NCBI GenBank assembly: GCA_021793405.1
Contig: JAJYSV010000026.1
Span: 1 to 52,484 of the forward strand
Source of the DNA: Acidobacteriota bacterium
GTDB taxonomy: Bacteria; Acidobacteriota; Terriglobia; Terriglobales; Acidobacteriaceae
Direction: 5' to 3'
Length of the DNA stretch: 52,484 nt
In this document: positions 35,890 to 43,606 of the stretch, one piece after another
How the letters are laid out: the number at the start of each line of letters is the position of its first letter
Position numbering within the stretch: the stretch's first letter is position 1
The notes under the pieces: generated by a model
What the model saw: only the letters and a program-made list of their open reading frames with translations
The model's database searches: none
Told to the model about the DNA's origin: nothing
Translations under genes and position numbers: made by a program

Positions 35890-37632
35890 ATGTCTACCGA
35901 GAGTGTACCTCACACCGAAAGCGCCCGCGAGATTTTCGAATCCATTCTTGGCCGCTTGCCAGATAGCGATACTGCCAACGTGGCCTGCCCCTTCTGTGGC
36001 TCGAAAAGTATGACCCTTGAGCTGACCGGGCAAGGTCTATGCTTTTGTGACAGATGCGCCAATGGTGGGAGCGCCGCGCAGATAAGCCGCCAGCTAGCCG
36101 AACGCGCCCCGAGCGATGAACCGGTTTCTGGTAGTTTTGTCAATTCTGTCAGTGCCTATCCGGGGAATACTGAAATAATTTGGCCGGAACCGGAGCCGCT
36201 GGGAAGCGAACTCCCGCCTGTACCTGTCTTCGATCCGGAACTTTTGCCGGATGCCTTGCGCGACTGGTGCGCGGACATTGCCGAGCGGATGCAAGTGCCG
36301 CTCGACTTCCCGGCAATTTCGGCAGTCGCCACAATGGGCGCAACCGTCATGCGCCGCGCTGAAATTCAACCAAAAGCAAACGACACGTCATGGACGGAAT
36401 ATCCGAATTTATGGGGCGGGATAGTGGCCCCGCCCGGCATGATGAAGTCGCCCACAATTGACGCGGCGACGGCCCCGCTGCGCAGAGTGGAAGCCTTGTG
36501 GCGGGCGGAATATGAGAGCGAACTGGCCGAGGCCCAAGCAGGCAAGGAATTGGCCGAACTGCGAACCCGCGCATGGGAGCAGCAATATGTTGCGGCGTCC
36601 AAGAAAAAAGATGCGGAGCTTCCAATCCGGCCTGACGATAGCGTGCCCGAGCCGCACCATAAACGCCTTATCACGAGTGATGCCACGTTTGAAAGCCTGC
36701 ACCAGATCCTTGCCGACAATCCCGCTGGCGTTGCCTGCTGGCGAGATGAACTGACAGGATGGCTGGCATCTTTGGAACGTCAAGGACGCGAAGCTGAGAG
36801 AGCATTTTTTCTGGAAGGATGGAGTGGCCATTCCGGTTTCACTATCGACCGAATCGGACGAGGCAGCGTGCATGTCGAGCATTGTTGCGTATCCGTCTTT
36901 GGGGGGATTCAACCGGCAAGACTGCGAAGCTACTTGGCGGATGTGCTGAAAGACGGCCCCAGCAACGATGGCCTGGTACAGCGGTTCCAACTACTCGTTT
37001 GGCCAGACTTCGACGGCGAATGGAGCTACATTGACCGCCAGCCGAACATGGTCGCACAGCAGCGAGCGGAAAGCGTCTATCGCCGGTTGGTTGCATTGGA
37101 TGTGGACAATCCGTTGAGGCTGAAATTTGATTCCGATGCACAGCGAATGTTTATTGCATGGCTGACCGCATTAGAAACGAAAATCCGCTCTGTCGATACC
37201 CCGCCCGTGTTACAGGCGCACCTTGCAAAATACCGGAAGCTGATGCCCGCACTCGCTCTGTTGTGTTCGCTGGCGGATGGACACACGGAAGCTGTACCGC
37301 TGGCGAGTGCCAACCGCGCCGCCGCCTGGTGCGAATACCTGGAGCCGCACGCAAGGCGTATCTACGCCAGCAAGCTCGCCCCGGAGATGGCCGCCGCGCA
37401 AACTCTATCGCGCAAACTGAAATCCGGTTGGCACAAGATGGATGGATCGTTCACGCTGCGCGATGCGTACCGCACGCAATGGTCTGGACTCACAACCCCG
37501 GACGAGGCCCGCGCCGCCCTGCATGTTCTTTGCGAGTATGAGTGGCTGCGCAAGGTACAGGTAACGCCCGATGGGGCGGGCAGACCCAGCGAAACCTATC
37601 GGATCAATCCGAGAATCGCGGGGGTGAAGTGA
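35890..37632 (+). CDS. DUF3987 replication protein (YfjI-like)
   Basis: A 580-residue protein. An N-terminal zinc ribbon (CPFCGSKS, CFCDRC) precedes the DUF3987 domain, with the P-loop-like segment LWGGIVAPPGMMKSPTID near residue 180, VACWRDELTGWLASLERQ and the VSVFGGIQPARL stretch. DUF3987 proteins are found in phage and island replication modules, next to primases. The C-terminal 100 residues form a small winged-helix-like tail. It is the largest gene in the element and probably drives its replication. The next gene starts on its stop codon. Confidence 0.85.
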   Translation: MSTESVPHTESAREIFESILGRLPDSDTANVACPFCGSKSMTLELTGQGLCFCDRCANGGSAAQISRQLAERAPSDEPVSGSFVNSVSAYPGNTEIIWPEPEPLGSELPPVPVFDPELLPDALRDWCADIAERMQVPLDFPAISAVATMGATVMRRAEIQPKANDTSWTEYPNLWGGIVAPPGMMKSPTIDAATAPLRRVEALWRAEYESELAEAQAGKELAELRTRAWEQQYVAASKKKDAELPIRPDDSVPEPHHKRLITSDATFESLHQILADNPAGVACWRDELTGWLASLERQGREAERAFFLEGWSGHSGFTIDRIGRGSVHVEHCCVSVFGGIQPARLRSYLADVLKDGPSNDGLVQRFQLLVWPDFDGEWSYIDRQPNMVAQQRAESVYRRLVALDVDNPLRLKFDSDAQRMFIAWLTALETKIRSVDTPPVLQAHLAKYRKLMPALALLCSLADGHTEAVPLASANRAAAWCEYLEPHARRIYASKLAPEMAAAQTLSRKLKSGWHKMDGSFTLRDAYRTQWSGLTTPDEARAALHVLCEYEWLRKVQVTPDGAGRPSETYRINPRIAGVK

Positions 37633-38090
37633 TGGCTTATGCATGGCGTAGCAAGTGGCTGGACTGGAAACCGGGGGACGAAATTATTTCGGGATTCCCC
37701 TACAGTGAACTGACAAAACTGACAAAAACCCATTCTGTCAATTTTGGCAGTGCCATATTGGGGGAAACCCAGATTATTTCAGCCCCAGCGGATGCCCCGG
37801 ACGCATGGCGCGAACCGTTCCACGCTTGGGCGCTTTCAGAGTGTGTTTTCAAGGATCGTTGCTTTGGCGGGATCGGCTGTCTGCATGTCCACTTTTGCGA
37901 ATGGGCGGACGCGCACAATGCCGTACCTTGCACACGCCAAACCTTCGAGCAACTGCTGAAGGTTGCTGGGTTCCTTGTCTGCGACGGCATGGTGTCCGGC
38001 CTGATCCTCTTGGAAGACTGGGAAGCGGCCCACTGGAAACCGGAACCGCCAAAGGCCACGCCTGTTCGCAGAAAGGCAGTGCGTCGATGA
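37632..38090 (+). CDS. Hypothetical element protein
   Basis: A 152-residue protein starting MAYAWRSKWLDWKPGDEI. The ATG shares one base with the stop of the DUF3987 gene (TGATG), indicating coupled translation. It has four scattered Cys residues and a His in a CVFKDRCFGGIGCLHVHF segment that might hold a metal. The C-terminus is basic. I do not recognise a family; the position suggests a replication accessory role. Confidence 0.7.
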   Translation: MAYAWRSKWLDWKPGDEIISGFPYSELTKLTKTHSVNFGSAILGETQIISAPADAPDAWREPFHAWALSECVFKDRCFGGIGCLHVHFCEWADAHNAVPCTRQTFEQLLKVAGFLVCDGMVSGLILLEDWEAAHWKPEPPKATPVRRKAVRR

Positions 38091-38155
38091 AAATTCTGTT
38101 GGCTCTTTACTGGCGATTGGCAATTCTCGCATGGTGCATCGGGCGGGGCGTGTGA
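38087..38155 (+). CDS. Possible 22-residue hydrophobic peptide
   Basis: A short frame (MKILLALYWRLAILAWCIG and three more residues). Its ATG overlaps the previous stop as ATGA and its TGA overlaps the GTG of the next gene. The chain of overlaps suggests it is translated, as a small membrane peptide or only as a coupling device. No independent proof. Confidence 0.45.
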   Translation: MKILLALYWRLAILAWCIGRGV

Positions 38156-38331
38156 TCGCCACTGAAACGCAATTCGAGATCGGTTCTCGCGTTCGCCTGG
38201 TCGCAGCGCCGGAATATCGGGGCGAGGTGATCGCAGTCGAGGCCGATAGCGTGAAGGTCTCGTGGCGGGTTGGCGATTCGCTGGCGACTGGACAGCACAA
38301 CCCGGATGCACTGGAAAGGATCGAACCATGA
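38152..38331 (+). CDS. Small beta-barrel (KOW-like) protein 1
   Basis: 59 residues from GTG 38152, which overlaps the preceding stop as GTGA. The pattern FEIGSRVRLVAAPEYRGEV / VKVSWRVGDS is like KOW or SH3-type barrels. An ATG at 38131 is an alternative start. It overlaps the next, similar gene by four bases. Confidence 0.6.
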   Translation: MIATETQFEIGSRVRLVAAPEYRGEVIAVEADSVKVSWRVGDSLATGQHNPDALERIEP

Positions 38332-38507
38332 CGAAGGTTGACCTGCAAAAAATGTATCCGATTGGCTGCGGCGTCCATGTCAAGGCCGCGCCGCATGGTC
38401 GGCCCGGTCAAGTAACCGGCCATGTTCGTAACCGGGTTCTCGTTTGTTTCCCGTCCCTCGGCGGGTATGTCGCCGCCTTCCACCCTGAATCGCTGGTGCG
38501 CGAATGA
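38328..38507 (+). CDS. Small beta-barrel (KOW-like) protein 2
   Basis: 59 residues, starting MTKVDLQKMYPIGCGVHV. The pattern YPIGCGVHVKAAPHGRPGQV, VLVCFPS matches the arrangement of the previous protein (G..V.V.A.P...G.V, then V.V.W or V.V.F), so the two may be duplicates. ATG overlaps the previous stop (ATGA). Unknown function. Confidence 0.6.
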   Translation: MTKVDLQKMYPIGCGVHVKAAPHGRPGQVTGHVRNRVLVCFPSLGGYVAAFHPESLVRE

Positions 38508-38553
38508 GCGCCGCTAACGTAACGCAATTTCCCGAATCGAAAGGACAAAACAG

Positions 38554-39330
38554 ATGGAATACTTTCAGGAATTAATTCAAGCGGAAACCGAAATTCAACA
38601 GGCCGCGTTGGCCGGGAACGTCAGCCGGGCACGGGCTGCATCCCAGCGCCGCAAACAGCTACAGGCAAAGGCGAAGCTGGAAAGCCAACAGCTTGTCGCC
38701 AACATGCCGGAAGCGCCGCGTGGCCCAGAAAGCCCGCAACGAGGCGAAGAGAGGCGGCTCACCGAGGACTTGCGCCGCATTGAGTCGGATATTGCGCGGC
38801 TGACGGTCACACGCCAAAACCACCTGGCGAAGCTGGCATCTTCCCCGGACGATGAAAGCCTGCTGGCCGTGGCGGAGGACTGCGAACATAGACTCACAAC
38901 GGCGCGGCGACAACAGCAAGCCATCGAAGCGCGGCAGGGCCAGATCGCCGCCTTCCACCAGCAACAGCAACGCATCGCCCAGGAACAGGCTGAGGCCAAA
39001 GCTGCGAAGGGACGAACGAAGGAGCGGGAGCGATTGGAGAAGGCTGCAACGGCAACTGGCGGCCTCATCGCCGAACTTTGGCAGGAATTACTTTTGACGT
39101 TGAGAAAGTTGGACGAAACCGAGATCCGATTGAAGGAATTGTCTGGCCTGAAAAACTCATGCCCGCCGGTGGACAAGGCGCGTGCTCGAATCCAACAGGC
39201 CACAAGCGGCGCTGTCAAGTTCATTGAAGGCGACGGGCCGCGAATTCCGAGAGAAACAGCCATTAGCTACTCAACCGGCGGACGGACGTACCTGCCCGCC
39301 GTTTCTCAAAGTCGTTACAACGTCATTTGA
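38554..39330 (+). CDS. Coiled-coil protein of the element
   Basis: A 258-residue protein dominated by helices with high Gln, Glu, Arg and Ala content (for example EERRLTEDLRRIESDIARLT), predicting long coiled coils between residues 10 and 200. No enzymatic motif or membrane segment. AAAGGA lies upstream of the ATG. Phage scaffold-like and recombination-mediator proteins have this look, but there is nothing to decide between them. Confidence 0.7.
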   Translation: MEYFQELIQAETEIQQAALAGNVSRARAASQRRKQLQAKAKLESQQLVANMPEAPRGPESPQRGEERRLTEDLRRIESDIARLTVTRQNHLAKLASSPDDESLLAVAEDCEHRLTTARRQQQAIEARQGQIAAFHQQQQRIAQEQAEAKAAKGRTKERERLEKAATATGGLIAELWQELLLTLRKLDETEIRLKELSGLKNSCPPVDKARARIQQATSGAVKFIEGDGPRIPRETAISYSTGGRTYLPAVSQSRYNVI

Positions 39331-39340
39331 AAGGGGATTT

Positions 39341-39601
39341 ATGGCAAGCAAAAAAGATGAGAACTTCAACGTTTTGACGGCTGCCGAGGCCGCCGAACAA
39401 ATCCGGGCAATGGCCAACCTGGGCGCAATGGATGGGCTTCAGGCGTTGACTGCCGGTTTGCCGGGTGTCCCTCCACCGCCCAAGTACAGCTACAACCCGG
39501 CCCTGTGGCGCTCCGACAAGATCGTGGAATGGTGCAAAGAACACCGCGAGGCGCTGGCCTCTATGCCGCGCAAGGTGGCCCATGTAAAGTCACTACCGTA
39601 A
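39341..39601 (+). CDS. Hypothetical small element protein
   Basis: An 86-residue soluble protein starting MASKKDENFNVLTAAEAAEQ, mainly helical with a Pro-rich centre (GLPGVPPPPKYSYN). ATG 39341 follows AAGGGG closely; the frame extends to 39182 inside the coiled-coil gene. No family recognised. Confidence 0.62.
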   Translation: MASKKDENFNVLTAAEAAEQIRAMANLGAMDGLQALTAGLPGVPPPPKYSYNPALWRSDKIVEWCKEHREALASMPRKVAHVKSLP

Positions 39602-39692
39602 TCCGTGTAATCCCGCATGGACACTGGCGATTGCAACTAGGCTGGTGTAATCCCGCGTAAGAATTGTTTGAATGTTTTGAAAGGCTTTCATT

Positions 39693-40055
39693 ATGGAACG
39701 TGGTGGAAAACGTGAAGGCTCAGGACGCAAACCGAAGACGATTAAGATTGTCCGCAAAGTCATGGCTGAAGCGGTCCTTGCCGGCATTGACGAGACTGCG
39801 GCATGGCGCAAACTCCTCCAGTCGAAAGATGAACGTATCGCCTTGGAATCGCTGAAGTATTTGACCAACCGGCGCGATGGTTTGCCAGCACAGTCCATCG
39901 CGCTGAAGGATGAGACCCCACAGCGCCAGCCGCTCGCGTCTGAATACATCGAATCCGTCAAGATCGCGCTGGGCATCACAGGCGTGCTGACGCCGATCCG
40001 CAGTGAGCCTGAACCTACACCAGGACTTCCGAGGCCACGGGCCTTGCCGGACTGA
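39693..40055 (+). CDS. Possible terminase-small-subunit-like DNA-binding protein
   Basis: A 120-residue basic protein beginning MERGGKREGSGRKPKTIKIV. The GGxREGSGRKP start is common to phage small terminase subunits and related DNA-binding proteins, and the helical part ETAAWRKLLQSKDERIALES plus KYLTNRRDGLPAQ fits that family loosely. If real it would suggest a packaging-related function in a satellite, but the match is by memory and weak. It ends the plus-strand module of the element. Confidence 0.5.
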   Translation: MERGGKREGSGRKPKTIKIVRKVMAEAVLAGIDETAAWRKLLQSKDERIALESLKYLTNRRDGLPAQSIALKDETPQRQPLASEYIESVKIALGITGVLTPIRSEPEPTPGLPRPRALPD

Positions 40056-40094
40056 CTAGGGCTGACGCATAGGCCGTCCGGCCCAGGGCGGCAC

Positions 40095-40646
40095 TCAACT
40101 ACCTGTCATCGTCCCGACGGTTTGCACCAGAGTAAACGTGCCAGTGTCCTGCGCTGGAAAGCCTGGACAAATAGTCGCGGCGGATTCCGTGAGATCGTTC
40201 ATGTTGTACACCCGATACGTACCGCTGGTTTCCGTTGCACTGTCGAATGTTCCGCTCGGTGTTTTTGCCGTCGCGGTAGGTGAATTTTGCCCAATGTTGT
40301 ATCCGCCATATACTCCATCATTCGAGTTAAAGCCAAATGTCCATCCAGGCCATGCTGTGACCCAGTTGCACATGCTGGTCACTGGCAGACTGTAGGTTGC
40401 CGATATGACCGTGCCAGAGTCGAGCATGGCAACTATCGAGGTATTGTCTTTCGCCGGGGCTTGGATCGTATATGCGACCAGTTGTGTGTCTAGACTATCG
40501 ACCAGCGTAAATGTCCAACAGTTCCCCGTAGTACACGTTTGAGCGGCTGGGGTACTCGGTGGGACAGGTGTGCCGCTTCCCTTGCTCATGGAAGAGCCGC
40601 CGCAGCCGGACAATAGGAGCGCGAGAATAATTACAAGTGTTTTCAT
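40095..40646 (-). CDS. Putative lipoprotein (element cargo)
   Basis: A 183-residue protein with a signal peptide and lipobox (LVIILALLLSGC), then a Ser/Gly/Pro-rich linker and an Ig-like or beta-sandwich rich segment (GNCWTFTLVDSLDTQLVAYT, TWTFG-like WPGWTFGFNSND). It is expected to be anchored in the outer or inner membrane. Its ATG overlaps the previous stop (ATGA), so it is coupled to the secreted-protein gene. Unknown function. Confidence 0.68.
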   Translation of the reverse strand: MKTLVIILALLLSGCGGSSMSKGSGTPVPPSTPAAQTCTTGNCWTFTLVDSLDTQLVAYTIQAPAKDNTSIVAMLDSGTVISATYSLPVTSMCNWVTAWPGWTFGFNSNDGVYGGYNIGQNSPTATAKTPSGTFDSATETSGTYRVYNMNDLTESAATICPGFPAQDTGTFTLVQTVGTMTGS

Positions 40647-41620
40647 TGTGGACATCCGACTGCGGCTTCAATCTCCTTTCGTGGATTCCAATGGAATCCA
40701 TTGCCCATGACGAACCAGTCCGATATCAGCTTCCCGCTCTTAGGATCAACGAAATACCAAGCGGGGCCAACTTGATCGTCGCCCGTATTCACGTTGGGAA
40801 CTTCGGTATCAGTCCATCCGCCTGCACCAAAGTTGGTGATGTCAAAACTGCCGTCCCCATTGCCGCAGATCATTCGGCTATTGGACATGGAACAGACAGA
40901 CGTGTATTGCATGACCGACTGGGTGGCATCGTAGGCGCGGTTGATAGCACCCACCCATCCTATGTTTCTGTGCGGCATAGGAACAAGTATCGCATCGGCC
41001 TTGGACGGGTCTGCTGCTATCTGCAAACATTTACTCTTGCCGAGTGACTTGACGAGCGTCTTGCCTTCGAGCACAAGAGCCCTTTCATAAGGCGGCGAGG
41101 TCAATTTTATTTTGATTCCAGTAGGATACATCACATAGATTTTCCGTACTTCCGAGATTGATTGTGCGGGTGTGTTCTGGCTTTTCGTGTCTGTCCGTTT
41201 CACAGGTGACCCCGCACCTGATGAACTGGACTGCGGATTTTCTGCTGACGAAGCTCCTGAGTCCTGCACCGCGATATGCCATTTGCATTCAGAATCCACT
41301 TCGAGATAATACGACCCGCCGGTATGGTAATACTCGATATCCGCCCCAGAAGTCCCAGATTGGCTAACGTCTTCATTATCAGAAGGCGATCCATCGCTGT
41401 TCTTAATTGCAACCATGAAGCTCCCTGAGTCCCCAAAGTTGCTACAGTCGTAACTCCACTGCAACAGCCAGCTTTTTTCAACGGTAAAAGTCTGTGTCGA
41501 TTTTGTTCCACCGCCGGAGATATCAAGCACAGTGCGCGGTTGAGCGAACGCTGGGCAGCACAGGACAGCAGCTTGCAGGAGTGCGACATAGATCGTGGTG
41601 CGCATCGACTCAGAGTGCAT
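40643..41620 (-). CDS. Secreted protein of unknown function (element cargo)
   Basis: A 325-residue protein with a signal peptide (MRTTIYVALLQAAVLCCPAF, cleavage after AFA). The N-terminal half (residues 25-115) looks like a beta-sandwich binding domain, then a Ser-rich linker, then a domain with two or more Cys residues. RBS GGAGGGAAA lies about nine bases before ATG 41620. GC content looks lower by eye than in the flanking chromosome, suggesting a foreign source. Coupled to the lipoprotein gene. Confidence 0.7.
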   Translation of the reverse strand: MHSESMRTTIYVALLQAAVLCCPAFAQPRTVLDISGGGTKSTQTFTVEKSWLLQWSYDCSNFGDSGSFMVAIKNSDGSPSDNEDVSQSGTSGADIEYYHTGGSYYLEVDSECKWHIAVQDSGASSAENPQSSSSGAGSPVKRTDTKSQNTPAQSISEVRKIYVMYPTGIKIKLTSPPYERALVLEGKTLVKSLGKSKCLQIAADPSKADAILVPMPHRNIGWVGAINRAYDATQSVMQYTSVCSMSNSRMICGNGDGSFDITNFGAGGWTDTEVPNVNTGDDQVGPAWYFVDPKSGKLISDWFVMGNGFHWNPRKEIEAAVGCPQ

Positions 41621-41963
41621 GGGATGAAGTTTCCCTCCGGTTACGCTGGTTTGCTACGATGCCAGCGATTTTACGCCCCTTGCCGGACTGACGGCGCAGC
41701 ACCACGTCTTTGCCGCTTGCGCACGGCATTTCAGGCGATAGACGCCAAGCGCCATACCAAACCATCATCCATTTTGAACCGGCCCGTCCTGGGGCAACGT
41801 GGGGCGATGTTCGACGCCGGAAAGTGCCCATTTCTGGACATATCCGCATATCCATTGGCGATTCGTCATAGCCTGAAACGCGAAATACATTCCTACGGCG
41901 CTTTTGGCACTCACGGAAACCAGCATGGATCGCGGCTGGAATGGGTGTTTTTCGACTGTGGGG

Positions 41964-41994
41964 ACTGTGGGGACTTTTGTGGGGACTCTGTATC
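41964..41994. repeat. 31-bp near-copy of the integrase 3' region
   Basis: ACTGTGGGGACTTTTGTGGG and following bases match 32155-32185 at 28 of 31 positions, in the same orientation. Read on the minus strand it gives DTESPQKSPQ against ETDSPQNSPQ at the integrase C-terminus, so it may be the vestige of another integrase gene, or a DNA site. Confidence 0.6.
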
Positions 41995-41997
41995 GAA

Positions 41998-42019
41998 AAT
42001 GGCAGTAAATGGCAGTAAG
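41998..42019. repeat. Direct repeat A, possible integrase arm site
   Basis: AATGGCAGTAAATGGCAGTA plus AG. It matches 42082-42103 at 19 of 22 positions. Itself it is a partial tandem of ATGGCAGTAA. Position close to attR suggests arm-type integrase binding. Confidence 0.5.
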
Positions 42020-42081
42020 CGTATGCATGGCGAAACCGGCTTTATACCATGATAAACACTGGACAATATGACGTAGTAGCA

Positions 42082-42103
42082 AATGGAAGTAAATTGCGGT
42101 AAG
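42082..42103. repeat. Direct repeat B, possible integrase arm site
   Basis: AATGGAAGTAAATTGCGGTA plus AG, the second copy of the 22-base repeat, 23 bases before attR. GGTAAGTT and GCAGTAAGTT elements also occur just right of attR (42181-42235). Confidence 0.5.
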
Positions 42104-42126
42104 TCTAATAAAAGCGCCGCAATACC

Positions 42127-42173
42127 GCCTTACAAGCAGGATGTCGGGGGTTCGAGTCCCTCACTGCCCACCA
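42127..42173 (+). other. attR core (tRNA-Val 3' copy)
   Basis: 47 bases identical to 32062-32108 except one T for A. It includes CTTACAA, the T-arm and CCA, but lacks the 5' half of the tRNA, so it is not a tRNA gene. It bounds the 10-kb element on the right. Confidence 0.9.
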
Positions 42174-42351
42174 AGCTTTTTGGTAAGTTGTTAAAAATAG
42201 GTAAGTTAAAGCTGTGAAAGAGTTTGCAGTAAGTTTTTTAGTCAGTTGCGCAGCCAAAAGTGCCCTCTGGAGGGCGGTTGGAGCGGGTTTTTCGTGCTAA
42301 GCGATTTTTACTGACTACGGGTTTCTGTCCAAGGGAAGCAGAGCATCGACA

Positions 42352-42819
42352 ATGTCGGAGATAGTTGCGATCTATTGCCGAAATGGTCATTACGTCGGGG
42401 GGATCAGCGTCTATGGCTATCCGGGTCATACACCCGTCAAAACAAATTCGGATCAATCGTTTTGTAAGGGATGCGGAGCTCCAACGATTAACGCCTGCAC
42501 ATCTTGTAAAGAAGTCATTCTTCTGAGTAGTGATCAGCCACGGTACTGCGGTGCGTGTGGCAAGCCTTATCCGTGGACCGAGGCGACGCTCACTGCCGCG
42601 AAGGAGTATACGCAAGAGCTGGAAGAACTGACCGCTGAAGACAAAGCCGCACTCATCGCAACGTTCGATGATTTGGTTGCGGATACTCCGAGAACAGAGC
42701 TCGCCGCACATCGCTTCAAGAAATTGATCCGCAAGAGTGGGCCGGTAGCAGGAGAGTTCTTGAGGAAGATGATCGTGGACATCGCTAGCGAGACGGCTGT
42801 AAAGCTTCTAAAGCCCTGA
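42352..42819 (+). CDS. DUF2321-family zinc-ribbon protein
   Basis: A 155-residue soluble protein. Features are CRNGHYVGG, FCKGCGAPTINACTSC and YCGACGKPYPW, three Cys-pair knuckles of the DUF2321 pattern, then a helical C-terminal half (LTAEDKAALIATFDDLV, AGEFLRKMIVDIASETA). The family is uncharacterised and often met in accessory DNA. No ribosome site stands out. It is the only clear gene of the remnant region. Confidence 0.78.
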   Translation: MSEIVAIYCRNGHYVGGISVYGYPGHTPVKTNSDQSFCKGCGAPTINACTSCKEVILLSSDQPRYCGACGKPYPWTEATLTAAKEYTQELEELTAEDKAALIATFDDLVADTPRTELAAHRFKKLIRKSGPVAGEFLRKMIVDIASETAVKLLKP

Positions 42820-42917
42820 TGGCACCACGGCTTTATTGCCTGATTCCGGGCATATTGCAAATGCAGCCAAAAAGTGGTGAATAGTGGTTTTTGTAATGCA
42901 ACTGCGTTAATATAGGC

Positions 42918-42937
42918 ATTGACACCGTGGTGTCAAT
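42918..42937. promoter_or_regulatory. Operator-like palindrome
   Basis: ATTGACACC and GGTGTCAAT flank a GT centre, a perfect 9-bp inverted repeat, typical of a dimeric repressor site. The left arm contains TTGACA, a possible -35, but no good -10 is correctly spaced. Confidence 0.6.
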
Positions 42938-42939
42938 CG

Positions 42940-43099
42940 GTGTTCTTAAGTGTTGCCGGTATTCGATCACTGCAAAGAGCTATAAAAAGGATCGTCCCCG
43001 GAGTACGGTCGGCTTTGGACGGCTGAACCGTATGGACCCCCGGAGACGCGGGCTAGTCACCTATCAGTGAACAAGGCGGGGTTTGGAGCCTCGCCTTTT
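42940..43099 (+). ncRNA. Candidate small RNA
   Basis: Between the palindrome and the hairpin terminator lies a stretch with nested pairing (TACGGT with ACCGTA) and two copies of CCCCGGAG-like sequence. No reading frame is evident. Presence of a transcript is inference only. Confidence 0.3.
43073..43099 (+). terminator. Rho-independent terminator
   Basis: AAGGCGGGG (43073-43081) pairs with CCTCGCCTT (43089-43097), one G-T pair, 7-base loop, then a T-rich end. It lies 254 bases after the DUF2321 gene. Confidence 0.65.
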
Positions 43100-43303
43100 C
43101 GCTTGTATGAAGTATACGTGATATTTGACCGTAACCTGCCAGTGAAATTGAAAGTGGAAATCCGGACCACAAAGGTATCATAAGGATTTTCGTTCCTACC
43201 CTTAGACTTCTACGTTGGCCGGTCCCCGTACAGACGTACACAACAAAAAGGGCGAAGCCTAAGCCCCGCCCCTCTCGATCCCAACCGTACCGCGTACGCC
43301 CGT

Positions 43304-43606
43304 CTACGCTGCCTTCTTGCGCTTCGCTACCGGCTTCGATGCTACCGGCTGCGGATACTTGCGCTGGATGTACGCGACGAGCCTATCACCTTCATAGTCC
43401 ATCCACTCTTTGCAAGCGTCGTTGATGGCTCGTTCGACTGAGATGTTGGCAACTTTGGCGTAGGCATCCGGCAGGGGTTCGGCAGTAGTACACGAGAGCG
43501 ACAACACGGTTAGCCATACCCAGAATAATAGTGCTAAATACTGACTAAGGCAACATGGAACAATGAAAACAAACACGCTATATGCAGTAGAGTGACAGTC
43601 CCTCAC
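43304..43606 (-). CDS. Possible small membrane-anchored protein
   Basis: A 100-residue frame starting with GTG 43606 inside the third tRNA-end copy. It has one hydrophobic segment (SQYLALLFWVWLTVLSLSC) and a basic C-terminus (KPVAKRKKAA). No family or ribosome site. It may be a chance frame; the hydrophobic segment followed by a helical, charged part is its only protein-like character. Confidence 0.35.
   Translation of the reverse strand: MRDCHSTAYSVFVFIVPCCLSQYLALLFWVWLTVLSLSCTTAEPLPDAYAKVANISVERAINDACKEWMDYEGDRLVAYIQRKYPQPVASKPVAKRKKAA

Larger units (their letters stand above)
41621..42126. other. Right-end non-coding region of the element
   Basis: About 500 bases without a gene I can support. 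It holds a 31-base near-copy of the integrase-gene end (41964-41994) and two 22-base direct repeats (41998-42019 and 42082-42103). These are candidate integrase binding regions next to attR. Open frames here (for example 41765-42082, minus) lack any recognisable features. Confidence 0.55.
32109..42173. mobile_element. Integrated 10-kb genetic element in tRNA-Val (satellite-like)
   Basis: About 10,065 bp between attL in the tRNA and attR at 42127-42173. Content in order: integrase, HigA, HigB, DUF4236, treble-clef protein (minus strand), then excisionase-like regulator, CHC2 protein, DUF3987 protein, a set of small genes, coiled-coil protein, TerS-like protein (plus strand), then a lipoprotein and a secreted protein (minus strand). 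There is no capsid, tail, portal, relaxase or type IV secretion gene. The layout (integrase and regulator leftmost, replication genes, optional packaging-related gene, cargo) resembles phage satellites such as PICIs, but this is inference from organisation. Confidence 0.85.
42820..43303. other. Non-coding stretch with palindrome and possible small RNA
   Basis: 484 bases without a supportable gene. It contains a 20-base palindrome (42918-42937), a GC-rich region with TACGGT/ACCGTA pairing (about 43000-43040), and a terminator at 43073-43099. Together these suggest a short untranslated transcript. A 62-residue minus-strand frame inside it is not convincing. Confidence 0.45.

Noticed and set aside
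38328-39601. Capsid or tail genes in the element
   Set aside because: The proteins are short or coiled-coil and show no structural phage motifs.
41765-42082. 105-residue minus-strand frame near attR
   Set aside because: It runs through the direct repeats and the integrase-end vestige, and its composition is not protein-like.
42127-42173. Second tRNA-Val gene
   Set aside because: Only the 3' part of the tRNA is present; the acceptor 5' strand and D-arm are missing. It is an attachment-site copy.
43053-43241. 62-residue minus-strand frame
   Set aside because: No ribosome site, no features; it crosses the terminator hairpin.
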